Source of the DNA: Ichthyobacterium seriolicida
Lineage (GTDB): Bacteria; Bacteroidota; Bacteroidia; Flavobacteriales; Ichthyobacteriaceae
Direction of reading: 5' to 3'
Length of the DNA: 64,000 bases
NCBI RefSeq assembly: GCF_002369955.1
Contig: NZ_AP014564.1
Location: 1,000,672 to 1,064,671 of the forward strand
A program made the translations under genes and the position numbers. This document shows, piece after piece, positions 19,430-28,447 of this stretch; position 1 is the first letter of the stretch, and the number at the start of each line of letters is the position of its first letter. The notes under the pieces are model-generated. The model saw only the letters and a program-made list of their open reading frames with translations, was not told where the DNA came from and made no database searches.

Positions 19430-19475
19430 ATTTTAATGATGACTTTTAACTTATTTATTTTTTAATTTTCATATC
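19430..19475 (+). repeat. Conserved spacer before class II lipoprotein genes (first of five)
   Basis: About 46 bases (TTTTAATGATGACTTTTAAC, then TTATTTATTTTTTAATTTTC, ATATC) immediately precede the ATG. Near-identical copies lie at 31664-31708, 33501-33545, 35346-35390 and 37191-37235. They give perfect flanking homology for exchange of whole genes, and may hold translation signals. Confidence 0.7.
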
Positions 19476-21239
19476 ATGAAAAAAAAGATTTTATTATTCT
19501 GTTTATTTTCTTTTCAAGCAGCTTTATTTACTCGTTGTGTAAAAAATGAAAAAGCAGAAGAGGTATTGTCAAATATTATATTTATTTCTTCTTTAAAATT
19601 TGACTCTGCCGAGAATGAAGGCTTAACAGAAGAAGATGTAAGTATTAATTTTGGTCCTAATGACTCTACTAAAATATCTGTCATTTTATCCTATAAGAAG
19701 AGAGAATTAATAACAAAATTAGTTCCTAAAATAGAATTTTCAGGAAAGACGATAGATCCAGACCCTAGCACGATTAATGATTTTTCGTCCCCTGTATCTT
19801 TTAAAATAACTTCTGAAAAGGGAGACTCTAAAACCTATACAGTAACGGTCTCTACATTAGAAGCGAGTTCTGAAAATAAGATATTGTCTTTTAGTCTTGA
19901 CATACTTGCCAGTTTAGGCTTATCAACTAGTATTAACCATGATAATTCACAAATAGTTATATCGTCTTCAACAGAAAAGGTATTTTCTTACTATGAATTA
20001 GAAAAAATAAAAAACATAGTACCGCAAATAGGAATTTCAAAATTTGCTTCTATATCCGAAAATCCTGAAAGGATAGATCTTTTGAGTATTTCTGCAGAAC
20101 CTACAGAGTATGTAGTGACATCTGAAAGTGGAGAATCTAGAACATATACATTAATAGGTGATTATAAGTTAAAAGAGTTTGTATCGAAATGGAATCCAAT
20201 AATCACATATATAGGTGGAAGAAGTGAAAATAAAGATGTAAAATTACCTATATACGAGGGGGGTGATTATGATTTTACGGTAGATTGGGGAGATGGCACA
20301 GAAAAAGAAAGAGTTACTTCTCATGATAGTGCTGGTGCTACACATAAATATTCAACAGAAGGAGAAAAAACAGTAACTATTACTGGAAAAGTAGAGGGCT
20401 TTAACTTCAGTAAGGTTACTGATAGCAAAGAACAAATAATAGAAATTTCATCTTGGGGAGATTTGAGATTTGGTAATGCGGGAGGTTATTTTAAAGATTG
20501 TGAAAAGTTAAGTTCATTACCTTCGGAAGGTCCAGATTTAGAGGGAGTGACTGATCTATCTGAGACGTTTTATGGAGCTAGAGTCTTCAATAGTGATATA
20601 AGTAATTGGAACGTTTCTAAGGTAGAAAATATGTCAAAGATGTTTTATTATGCTGATGTTTTCAATCAAGAATTAAATAACTGGGATGTTTCTAGTGTTA
20701 CCAATATGTCAAAGATGTTTTGTTATGCTAAGGTTTTCAATCAAGAATTAAATAATTGGGATGTTTCTAAGGTTACTAATATGTCAGGTATGTTTAAAGA
20801 TACTGAAGCTTTCGATAAAAATATAAATGTATGGAATGTATCTAGTGTTACCGATATGTCAAGTATGTTTGAAACAGCTAAATCTTTTAATCAGGATCTC
20901 AATAAATGGAATGTAGGGAATGTCACTAATATGTCCAGTATGTTTTCTGGTGGTTACAATATCACTGTCGCTTTTAATGGGGATATTGGTGAATGGAATG
21001 TATCAAAAGTTACTGATATGTCTAATATGTTTGAAAGGGCTTCAAGTTTTAATCGTAATATTAGTAACTGGAATGTTTCTAGTGTTACTACTATGTATAG
21101 AATGTTTTATGCTGGTTATAGTGGCTCTATTTCTTTTAATCAAGACATTAGTGGCTGGGATGTGAGAAAAGTTACTAATTGCCGTGACTTTATTAGCTCA
21201 ACAGGATTTAAAAAGCCTTCTTTTAGTAGAGGGTGCTGA
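19476..21239 (+). CDS. DUF285/BspA-like repeat lipoprotein, class II (587 aa)
   Basis: The signal peptide is followed by LFTRC, Cys at 21, with an unusual Arg at position -1 of the lipobox. Two DUF5018-like domains (about 36-127 and 135-232), a PKD-like domain (GGDYDFTVDWGDGTE, about 236-320) and eight DUF285 repeats (about 340-575) follow. The closest relative is the gene at 37236-38999, also 587 residues. The segment around 20160-20470 is identical by eye to 36075-36385 in the broken gene at 35391, suggesting gene conversion. Surface exposure is likely; the ligand is unknown. Confidence 0.82.
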   Translation: MKKKILLFCLFSFQAALFTRCVKNEKAEEVLSNIIFISSLKFDSAENEGLTEEDVSINFGPNDSTKISVILSYKKRELITKLVPKIEFSGKTIDPDPSTINDFSSPVSFKITSEKGDSKTYTVTVSTLEASSENKILSFSLDILASLGLSTSINHDNSQIVISSSTEKVFSYYELEKIKNIVPQIGISKFASISENPERIDLLSISAEPTEYVVTSESGESRTYTLIGDYKLKEFVSKWNPIITYIGGRSENKDVKLPIYEGGDYDFTVDWGDGTEKERVTSHDSAGATHKYSTEGEKTVTITGKVEGFNFSKVTDSKEQIIEISSWGDLRFGNAGGYFKDCEKLSSLPSEGPDLEGVTDLSETFYGARVFNSDISNWNVSKVENMSKMFYYADVFNQELNNWDVSSVTNMSKMFCYAKVFNQELNNWDVSKVTNMSGMFKDTEAFDKNINVWNVSSVTDMSSMFETAKSFNQDLNKWNVGNVTNMSSMFSGGYNITVAFNGDIGEWNVSKVTDMSNMFERASSFNRNISNWNVSSVTTMYRMFYAGYSGSISFNQDISGWDVRKVTNCRDFISSTGFKKPSFSRGC

Positions 21240-21272
21240 TCTCTGTAATTTTACTAACTCAACTTTAAAAAA

Positions 21273-22124
21273 ATGAAATATAATAAAACGTTGTCATTTG
21301 CTTTTTTGTGCCTGGTTATATTGTTTAATTCTTGCATTAAGCATAATAAGAGTAGTACAGATACTAGTAGTGTAGATAATGATGTGAAAAAGACCAAGCC
21401 AATTAATTTTATATCAAAATGGAAAATAGGCGAAGAAATAGATGAAAACAAAACAATTGTATTGCCTATATACAATGGCGGTGATTACGATTTTCATGTA
21501 GACTGGGGAGATGGAACAGAAAAACAACACATTAATTCAGATAATCTGAATAGTAAATCACACGTATATAAAGTTCCTGGGGAATACTATATAACCATTA
21601 CAGGAAAAATTAAAGGATTTAACTTCGGATTGGTTGATGAAAGTAGATATAAAATAATTGAAATTTTAGATTGGGGAAATTTAAACTTTGGGTATAATAA
21701 AAATGGAGCATATTTTAAATATTGTATGAATCTGACAACTATACCGTCCCTTCCCCCTGATTTGGAAGGTATCACCAATATGAAAGAAATGTTTAGTTTA
21801 TGTTCTAAATTTAATGGAGATGTGAGTAACTGGGACGTGTCTAAAGTTACAGATATGTCCTATATGTTTTCAGGGTGCCGTAGCTTTACTGGTAAAGGAC
21901 TAAAAACTTGGGATGTGTCTAATGTTACTAGTATGCGATCTATGTTCAGTTTATTAGTACGTGTAACTGAAGATCTGAGCGGCTGGAATGTAAATAAGGT
22001 TAGTGCTTGTGCTGATTTCGTTACAGCAAAAACTAAAATACCCCAAATATTTCCTAGGTGTAGAGAGTTACCGTATTTAGACCCTTTAATACTGCTACCA
22101 AAACAGTCGAAAAATGGAGAATAG
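21273..22124 (+). CDS. Short DUF285 lipoprotein, class III (283 aa)
   Basis: Signal peptide ending LFNSC (Cys21) with a Ser/Asp-rich linker, no DUF5018-like domain, a PKD-like domain (GGDYDFHVDWGDGTE) and about three DUF285 repeats (NMKEMF, DMSYMF, SMRSMF). It ends in a Pro/Leu-rich tail with cysteine. Its last 11 bases overlap the start of the next gene (22114), which suggests translational coupling. Related copies are at 39033 and 41300. It lies 33 bases after the class II gene. Confidence 0.8.
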   Translation: MKYNKTLSFAFLCLVILFNSCIKHNKSSTDTSSVDNDVKKTKPINFISKWKIGEEIDENKTIVLPIYNGGDYDFHVDWGDGTEKQHINSDNLNSKSHVYKVPGEYYITITGKIKGFNFGLVDESRYKIIEILDWGNLNFGYNKNGAYFKYCMNLTTIPSLPPDLEGITNMKEMFSLCSKFNGDVSNWDVSKVTDMSYMFSGCRSFTGKGLKTWDVSNVTSMRSMFSLLVRVTEDLSGWNVNKVSACADFVTAKTKIPQIFPRCRELPYLDPLILLPKQSKNGE

Positions 22125-22965
22125 GTATTTGGTATTAATATTTCTAATTACAGAAATATTCTGTTCTTGCTCTAGAGATACTAGTAATATTAAGCCTAAT
22201 AGTTTCATATCAAAATGGAAAATAAGTGAAGGGAAAAATGAAAGTAATACTGTTATACTGCCCTTATATGCTGGCGGTGATTACGATTTTCATGTAGACT
22301 GGGGAGATGGAACAGAAAAGCAACGTATTACTTCAGATAATCTTAAACACAGGTCCCACGAATACAAAGTTGTTGGAGAATACTGTATAACCATTACAGG
22401 CAAAATTATCGGTTTTAATTTTACTTTAGCCGAAAGTTTGGATGAAGGGACTAGTACATCCAAAATAATAGAAATTTTAGATTGGGGCGATTTGGAGTTA
22501 GGTTATGGCAATAATTTAGGATCTCATTTTAAGTATTGTTCAAATTTAACAACTCTTCCATCTTCTGCTCCTAATTTGATTGAGCTTACCAATATGAAGG
22601 AGATGTTTTTTTTATGTACTAAACTTGATGCTGATCTAGGTAATTGGGACGTATCTAAGGTCACTAACATGGAGAGTATGTTTGAAGGTTGCGAAAGTTT
22701 TGTAGGCAGAGGTTTAAAAAATTGGGATGTATCTAATGTAAATAATATGACAACAATGTTCAGCATGGTTTGGGCAATGGGTGAAGATTTAAGCCGATGG
22801 AATGTGAGTAATGTAGCAAATCATCGTGGGTTTTATTTAAAGCATTCTCCTAACGGAGTTTTTTCTTCTTCTACAGAAGCAAATAAATCAATGGGTAATT
22901 TTAAAGCTCCTGACTTCAGTAAGTCTAAAGTTCCTACTACTGGGGCAACTAGAACTAAGAACTAG
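22114..22965 (+). CDS. Short DUF285 lipoprotein, class IV (283 aa)
   Basis: Signal peptide ending IFCSC (Cys19), then the PKD-like domain (GGDYDFHVDWGDGTE) and three DUF285 repeats. The tail is Lys/Ser/Thr-rich. The start ATG overlaps the stop of the class III gene (ATGGAGAATAG). A near-identical copy is at 42138-42989, and a copy lacking the lipobox region is at 39862-40708. Classes III and IV always occur together, which suggests that the two proteins work as a pair. Confidence 0.8.
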   Translation: MENRYLVLIFLITEIFCSCSRDTSNIKPNSFISKWKISEGKNESNTVILPLYAGGDYDFHVDWGDGTEKQRITSDNLKHRSHEYKVVGEYCITITGKIIGFNFTLAESLDEGTSTSKIIEILDWGDLELGYGNNLGSHFKYCSNLTTLPSSAPNLIELTNMKEMFFLCTKLDADLGNWDVSKVTNMESMFEGCESFVGRGLKNWDVSNVNNMTTMFSMVWAMGEDLSRWNVSNVANHRGFYLKHSPNGVFSSSTEANKSMGNFKAPDFSKSKVPTTGATRTKN

Positions 22966-23025
22966 GATGAATTAAGAGTTTATGTTTTAATTTTTAAGAT
23001 ATATTCTAATGAAAGCAAAAGTTTT

Positions 23026-23204
23026 AGGTTAAAAGTATTGTTTTATTGATTATTTCTAAGGAAATATGTATCTAGCTCAGTTTATAAACAATTTATTTTT
23101 ATTCTTCATTTTTAGGGAATATCTAAAGTGATCTAGATTTGGTTACCCCCCTTTAAAATTAACACCTCATATCAAATATTGAAATATAACCATGAATAAT
23201 CTGG
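23026..23204 (+). mobile_element. MITE subfamily c, left end deleted
   Basis: Matches 43068-43279 from about its 50th base to the right end (AATAATCTGG). The left end is missing: AGGTTAAAAGTATTG replaces the longer AGGTT...AGGTTAAAA arrangement seen at 43050-43111, as expected from deletion between two AGGTT copies. Its right end is fused directly to duplicated hmuS sequence. Confidence 0.7.
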
Positions 23205-23423
23205 TTTAATGTACTTGATTCTGATTTTAATTTACATCTAAATGCAGATAAAATATCTCAAGCCTGGGTAGTTAGGAGGCCATCTGGAAAAGATGGAGAA
23301 GTATCAGCTTTAGAAGTTTTTGATGAAGATGAAAATCTAATAGTTCAATTATTTGGTAAGCAAAAAGAAGGAAGTCCAGAATTACAATCTTGGAAAGAAC
23401 TATTAATAAAATATACTAAATAG
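23205..23423 (+). pseudogene. hmuS 3'-end fragment
   Basis: The last 72 codons of hmuS (FNVLDSDFNLHLNADK to the stop) are repeated here with few changes, without the rest of the gene. Homology with 11434-11652 starts at the TTTAATG that abuts the MITE end. The fragment marks the left breakpoint of the 5-kb duplication that carries the receptor, YceI and DUF285 genes. Confidence 0.9.
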
Positions 23424-23465
23424 GTATATTCTTTTGAACAAAAAACTAATAACTAAAATCTTAAA

Positions 23466-23497
23466 AGTCGGAGAATACTTTACTCCGATTGATTTTT
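23466..23497 (+). terminator. Duplicated hmuS terminator
   Basis: AGTCGGAG pairs with CTCCGATT (one G-T), followed by GATTTTTTTG. It is a copy of 11695-11726. Confidence 0.7.
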
Positions 23498-23581
23498 TTG
23501 TTGGCTAAACTAAGCGAACATTTACCATAAGCAAATTTCCCTCAATCTTAAAATAAAAATAACAAGTAATTAACCACAAAA

Positions 23582-25705
23582 ATGAAAAAATTTAAACTGA
23601 TATTACTCTTACTTATAAGTTTTAAAACCTTTGCTCAAAACGACAATACTGACGAAGATTCCTCCCGAGGCGTTGTAAATTTGGAAAGTGTAATTATTTC
23701 TGCAAATAAAAAAGATGAACAATTAAGTAATGTTACTGTGCCTGTTACATTGATAACTAGTGATCAAATAGAGAGGTCAGGAGAGGTGCAACTCATAAAT
23801 GTATTAAGAGCTACCACAGGGATAAATATTTCATCTGGTCACGTAGAAGGCAATGGAATTCAATTGCAAGGGCTATCTCCCAAGTATACATTAATACTAG
23901 TAGATGGAGCCCCTATTTTAGGTAGTAGTATTGCTTACAGTCCAGATCTATCTAGCCTTATAGGTACAGATAACATAAAACAAATAGAAATAATAAAAGG
24001 TCCTACATCTAGCATATACGGATCAGAAGCTATGGCGGGGGTGATAAATATAATCACAAAATCTATATCAAAAAATAAGCAGCTATCTACATCTTTGAGA
24101 TATGGTAGATTTAACACAATCAATGTAAATGTACAAGGTCACTATTACAGGGAGAATAAATACGGAATATACACAGATATTAATTTTTTCAAAACAGCTA
24201 ATTATGTAGCGAACCCTGAAATGAACGGAAAAGAATCTCCATTTGATAATTATGGACTTCTGAATAAGCTTTCATACGAGGTTATACCAAAATTAAAGGC
24301 TAATATAAATTCTAGATTAAATATTAAACATCAAGATTATATATCAAGATATAAAAGGCATATCCAGCCTATATACTACAACCTATTAGATTGGAGCATA
24401 ACGCCTACAATAACTTATGATATTACTGAAGAATTATCTGTTAAATTAAGTATAAATTCAAATATTTATAGCTATAACGACAAGCAAGGTCCATCAGTTA
24501 AATCTCCTAAAGGGCATACAGAAAAATTTACGCACGGATCTTTTGAACGAGAGATTTCATTCAGTTATAAACTAAATAATACTGATCATATTATTTATGG
24601 AATAGGATCCAACAATCAAAGAATCATAGAATCAGATGAAGAATTGAAAGATATCCCTGATTTTAGCAATAGTTTCGTATATGGACAATACAGCACAAAT
24701 CTATTTGAAAGATTAAATCTGGTATTAGGCGCTAGATTTAATAATCATAAAAGTTATGGTATGCAGTTTAATCCAAAAGCTTCTTTTAAATTGGACATCA
24801 CAGAACAGATTAGTTTAAAAGCCTCCATAGGTAGGGGCTTTAGAAGTCCAAGCATAAAACAATTATACGAAAATTCAATGGCTCCTTGGCATGCATTCGT
24901 AGGAGTTGCAAAATTAGAAAGAGTGATAGAAGGGTTTATTTCCCAAGGTAGAATAAACAGATCTGCTCTTGACAAAGAATATGATGAGATAATAAAGTAT
25001 AAAGGGAAATTAAAACCGGAACATTCAATAGGAATAAACGCTGAATTGAGCTATAGACCTACAAATTCAATATCTCTACAATTAGAATTGTTTAGAACAG
25101 ATCTATCTAATATGATAGATGCTACTAGAATTGGTTCTTTAAACCCAAGTCCGAATATAATAAGCTATACAAATACAGGTGAAATATTTACTGAGGGGAT
25201 TATATTTAACTCAAATTATGATTTAAACGATAATATAACAATATCGGGAGGTTATCAATACTTGACCGCCAAGAGTAAGAAAGATTTGGAAAGGTTAAGA
25301 AAAAAAGAAATTTTGTCGAAAAAAACACCTTCTGAAGAAGGAACCGTAGTAAAAGAAGAAAAATACGGAGGATTAAAAGGAAGAGCTAAACACAGTGGAA
25401 ATGCTAAGATTTTTATAAGAGACATCATGTATGGGGTATCTGCTAATATAGTAGCGCAATATACTGGAAAAATAGGAATGACCCCACGTACTAATTTCAA
25501 TAATATAATAGATGATGAAAAAGAGTATTCAAAACCGTTTACTTTAGTAAACGCAGGTATTTCTAAAACATTTCTAGAAGGTAAATTAAAACTTCTGTTA
25601 GATATAGATAATGTATTCGATTACACTCAATATACAGATAGTTATACCATGACTTATATTCCTGGAATAATTTACAATATAACGTTGAAATACAAATTAC
25701 TTTAA
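23582..25705 (+). CDS. TonB-dependent outer-membrane receptor, hemin-type (intact copy B)
   Basis: A 707-residue receptor: signal peptide to about residue 19 (SFKTFAQ), a TonB-box-like LESVIISA at 34-41, a plug domain to about 160 (LILVDGAP, IEIIKGPTSSIYGSEAMAGVINIIT), then a beta-barrel. The FRSPSIKQLY segment resembles the FRAP region of heme receptors. The C-terminus TLKYKLL is barrel-like. Its neighbourhood (hmuS sequence upstream) supports heme or hemoprotein uptake; the substrate is inferred. The stop overlaps the next start (TAATG), so the receptor and YceI lipoprotein are probably translated together. The duplicate at 11811-13951 is frameshifted, so this is probably the only working copy here. 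Confidence 0.88.
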   Translation: MKKFKLILLLLISFKTFAQNDNTDEDSSRGVVNLESVIISANKKDEQLSNVTVPVTLITSDQIERSGEVQLINVLRATTGINISSGHVEGNGIQLQGLSPKYTLILVDGAPILGSSIAYSPDLSSLIGTDNIKQIEIIKGPTSSIYGSEAMAGVINIITKSISKNKQLSTSLRYGRFNTINVNVQGHYYRENKYGIYTDINFFKTANYVANPEMNGKESPFDNYGLLNKLSYEVIPKLKANINSRLNIKHQDYISRYKRHIQPIYYNLLDWSITPTITYDITEELSVKLSINSNIYSYNDKQGPSVKSPKGHTEKFTHGSFEREISFSYKLNNTDHIIYGIGSNNQRIIESDEELKDIPDFSNSFVYGQYSTNLFERLNLVLGARFNNHKSYGMQFNPKASFKLDITEQISLKASIGRGFRSPSIKQLYENSMAPWHAFVGVAKLERVIEGFISQGRINRSALDKEYDEIIKYKGKLKPEHSIGINAELSYRPTNSISLQLELFRTDLSNMIDATRIGSLNPSPNIISYTNTGEIFTEGIIFNSNYDLNDNITISGGYQYLTAKSKKDLERLRKKEILSKKTPSEEGTVVKEEKYGGLKGRAKHSGNAKIFIRDIMYGVSANIVAQYTGKIGMTPRTNFNNIIDDEKEYSKPFTLVNAGISKTFLEGKLKLLLDIDNVFDYTQYTDSYTMTYIPGIIYNITLKYKLL

Positions 25706-26322
25706 TGAAAAAAATGTCTTCAAAAGCTATACAAGTGGCTATTATAAGTCTTTTTGTATCGTGTTTTTCGGATGGTAGTTATGATTCTTTAAAAGAGCAA
25801 TACCTTTTGACTTCTGAAAATGTAAAGTTGAAGTGGGCAGCATATAAGACAACTGATAAAATTCCATTATATGGTTCATTTAAAGAGATATATATCTCAG
25901 AAAGTAAAAAATCTGATGTCTTGGAGGAGAGCATTAGAAATATGAAATTTAAAATACCTATAAAGTCTTTAAATAGTGGTTATGAAGTTAGAGATTTACG
26001 AATAGTTAGATTTTTCTTTAATTCTATGGCTAATACATCGAATATAGAGGGGCGTGTAAAAGAAGTAACAGAAAATAATATATTATTTCTTGTAACTCTC
26101 AACGATATAGAAGGGGACATTTCTGCTACCTATACCATGACAGAAGATAGTGTATTAGTTATCTCAGCTGAGGTAGATCTTTTAAGATGGAATTTATCGT
26201 CTTCTATAGAGTCTTTAAATACAGAATGTTTGGATTTACATAAAGGTACAGATGGTATAAGTAAATTATGGGATAAGGTAGATATCATAATAGAAGTTGA
26301 TTTGAAAAAGAATCTAGATTAG
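25705..26322 (+). CDS. YceI-like family lipoprotein (copy B)
   Basis: 205 residues, nearly identical to the protein at 14014-14631; the differences noticed are I/V and M/I in the signal region and R/G in NDIEGDIS. Lipobox LFVSC, then the YceI-like fold motifs (KTTDKIPLYGSFKEI, LHKGTDGISKLWDKV). The ATG shares its A with the stop codon of the receptor gene, because the 62-base spacer present in copy A is missing. This places the lipoprotein under tight translational coupling to the receptor. Confidence 0.78.
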   Translation: MKKMSSKAIQVAIISLFVSCFSDGSYDSLKEQYLLTSENVKLKWAAYKTTDKIPLYGSFKEIYISESKKSDVLEESIRNMKFKIPIKSLNSGYEVRDLRIVRFFFNSMANTSNIEGRVKEVTENNILFLVTLNDIEGDISATYTMTEDSVLVISAEVDLLRWNLSSSIESLNTECLDLHKGTDGISKLWDKVDIIIEVDLKKNLD

Positions 26323-26415
26323 AGTAAAAATAAATTTCTTGAAAATTTGACGTATTGATTACTTACAGATCCCATCAACTAGATAAAATATTTCAGTGAC
26401 CATAGAACTCAGTAA

Positions 26416-26448
26416 GTTTATTTAGAATTAATAAAAATTGTAAATTTG
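26416..26448 (+). promoter_or_regulatory. Putative promoter of the DUF285 lipoprotein gene at 26501
   Basis: GTTTATTTAG then TAAATTTG at 26441-26448. It is a duplicate of 14725-14757. Confidence 0.5.
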
Positions 26449-26500
26449 CATTTCAATAGTAATGACTGTCATCAATAGTAATAATTTAAATTAAAGTTTT

Positions 26501-28204
26501 ATGAAATTCAAAAGGTTATCATTGTTTTTACTATGTGCAGTTTTATCTTTTAATTCTTGCATTAAAGAGGAGATCGTTGGTGTGAAGAATGAGGAAGAGG
26601 GAAAAAGTGGAAATAAAATATTGTCATTCGAATTAAGAAATATTCCTAGTAGTGTAGATGTATCTACAGATATTAATCACGAGGATTCTTCTATTTCAAT
26701 ATCTATGAATGGTTTAATATCCTACTATGATTTAAAGGGCATATCACCTTCTATAAGTGTTTCTAAAGGGGCTGAGATACGTTCTGACGAATTGAAAGAT
26801 TTTATAAATATCGAAAATAACCCTATAACGTATACTGTAATATCTGAGAGTGGTAAGTCGAGGGAGTATAAAGTAAAAATCACTTATGAATTAAAGAAAT
26901 TTATATCAAAATGGGAAGGTAGCAATATGATAAAATTACCTATATACAAGGGGGGTGATTATGATTTCGTCGTAGATTGGGGAGATGGTTCAGAAAAAGA
27001 AAGAGTTACTTCTTTCGATGATTTAGCTTCTTTACATGAATATGAAACAGATGGCAGTTACACTATAACCATCACTGGGAAAATCGAAGGTTTCAGCTTC
27101 GGTAAAGTTGAAACTAGTAGCGAAAATATAATAAACATAGAAGATTGGGGTGATTTAAAGCTCCTAAATAGTGCATATCTACGCAGGAGCGAATTTTATG
27201 CTGGGTATGTTGGGGTTTTTGAAGACTGCACCAAATTAGTAAGTCTGCCATTAGATTCTCCTAATTTAGAAGGAGTTACTGATGTGACTAATATGTTTGA
27301 GGGCACTACATCTTTTAATGGGGATATTAGTAAATGGGATGTATCAAAAGTTACTAATATGATTGGTATGTTTAAGAATGCTAAATCATTTAATGGAGAT
27401 ATTAGTAAATGGGACGTTAGTAATGTTACTAATATGAGTGGTATGTTTGAAGATGCTGTATCCTTCAATCAAAATATTGGCGGATGGAACGTAGGGAATG
27501 TCACTGATATGTCGAGTATGTTTTATGGTGGTTATAAAGCTAAAATAGCCATGATCTTTAATCAAGATATTAGTGGTTGGGATGTAAGTAATGTTACTAA
27601 TATGAGTAGTATGTTTGAAAGGGCTTCGCATTTTAATCAGAATCTTAATAAGTGGAATGTAGGTAATGTTACTAGTATGGGTAGTATGTTTAAAGAAGCT
27701 ACGAGTTTTAGTGGAGATATTAGCAATTGGAAAGTGGGCAATGTTACTAATATGTCTAAGATGTTTTCTGGCGGAAGTTTTGGTACTATACCTTTTAATG
27801 GAGATATTACAGAGTGGGATGTTTCAAACGTTACTGATATGTCAAATATGTTTGAGGGAGCCGAAAATTTTAATCAAAATATTGGTGGGTGGAATGTAGG
27901 TAGTGTTACTAATATGTTTGCTATGTTTTGTGGAGCTATAACTTTTAATCAAGATATTAGTGGCTGGGATGTATCAAGAGTTACTAATATGAGAATTATG
28001 TTTTCTGGTTGTTGGCCTAGGGTTTGTGATAAAACAAGCTCTTTTGAACAAGATTTAAGTGGTTGGGATGTTTCAAATGTTACTGAGTGTTCTAGTTTTT
28101 CTAGGAAAGCGCCAAAAATCACCGAGGATAAGAAACCTAATTTTGTCAGTAACTGCAATACTAACTCATTGTATTATTGGATGAAAGGCTATGACGACGA
28201 TTAG
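26501..28204 (+). CDS. DUF285/BspA-like repeat lipoprotein, class I (567 aa, copy B)
   Basis: Same layout as the protein at 14810: lipobox SFNSC, IKEE, one DUF5018-like domain, PKD-like domain, ten DUF285 repeats. The first 200 residues are almost identical between copies. Differences cluster inside the solenoid, for example GWNVGNVTDMSSMFYGGYKAKIAM here versus QWKVGNVTNMYNMFYAGYRET in copy A, and in the C-terminal tail. That pattern suggests exchange of repeat segments with other array members rather than uniform drift. It is the last gene of the duplicated hemin cassette. Confidence 0.85.
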   Translation: MKFKRLSLFLLCAVLSFNSCIKEEIVGVKNEEEGKSGNKILSFELRNIPSSVDVSTDINHEDSSISISMNGLISYYDLKGISPSISVSKGAEIRSDELKDFINIENNPITYTVISESGKSREYKVKITYELKKFISKWEGSNMIKLPIYKGGDYDFVVDWGDGSEKERVTSFDDLASLHEYETDGSYTITITGKIEGFSFGKVETSSENIINIEDWGDLKLLNSAYLRRSEFYAGYVGVFEDCTKLVSLPLDSPNLEGVTDVTNMFEGTTSFNGDISKWDVSKVTNMIGMFKNAKSFNGDISKWDVSNVTNMSGMFEDAVSFNQNIGGWNVGNVTDMSSMFYGGYKAKIAMIFNQDISGWDVSNVTNMSSMFERASHFNQNLNKWNVGNVTSMGSMFKEATSFSGDISNWKVGNVTNMSKMFSGGSFGTIPFNGDITEWDVSNVTDMSNMFEGAENFNQNIGGWNVGSVTNMFAMFCGAITFNQDISGWDVSRVTNMRIMFSGCWPRVCDKTSSFEQDLSGWDVSNVTECSSFSRKAPKITEDKKPNFVSNCNTNSLYYWMKGYDDD

Positions 28205-28266
28205 TCTTAATATTAAGATTCCGTCTTCCGTCTAGGCTTTTGTTTAACAACACTATACCTTAAAAC

Positions 28267-28290
28267 CTGAGTTCGATTAATATTTTAGTT
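28267..28290. repeat. Possible end fragment of MITE family d
   Basis: CTGAGTTCGATTAATATTTT matches most of the terminal repeat of the 100-bp element at 45346-45445. The other end is not visible nearby. Confidence 0.4.
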
Positions 28291-28447
28291 AAAGAAATAT
28301 CGTTTGAATACTTCAATTTACAGGTATAGCTCTATTTAGCTTTGGTTTAACCCAGATTATTCATAGATATATTGTTAATATTAGGCATAAAGTGTTAATT
28401 TTAAAAGGTTTTAATCAAAAATTCACCACTTTAGATATAGCTCAAAA

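Noticed and set aside
22524-22766. 80-codon minus-strand frame, repeated at 40258 and 42548
   Set aside because: Conserved only because the class IV plus-strand genes are near-identical; no independent support.
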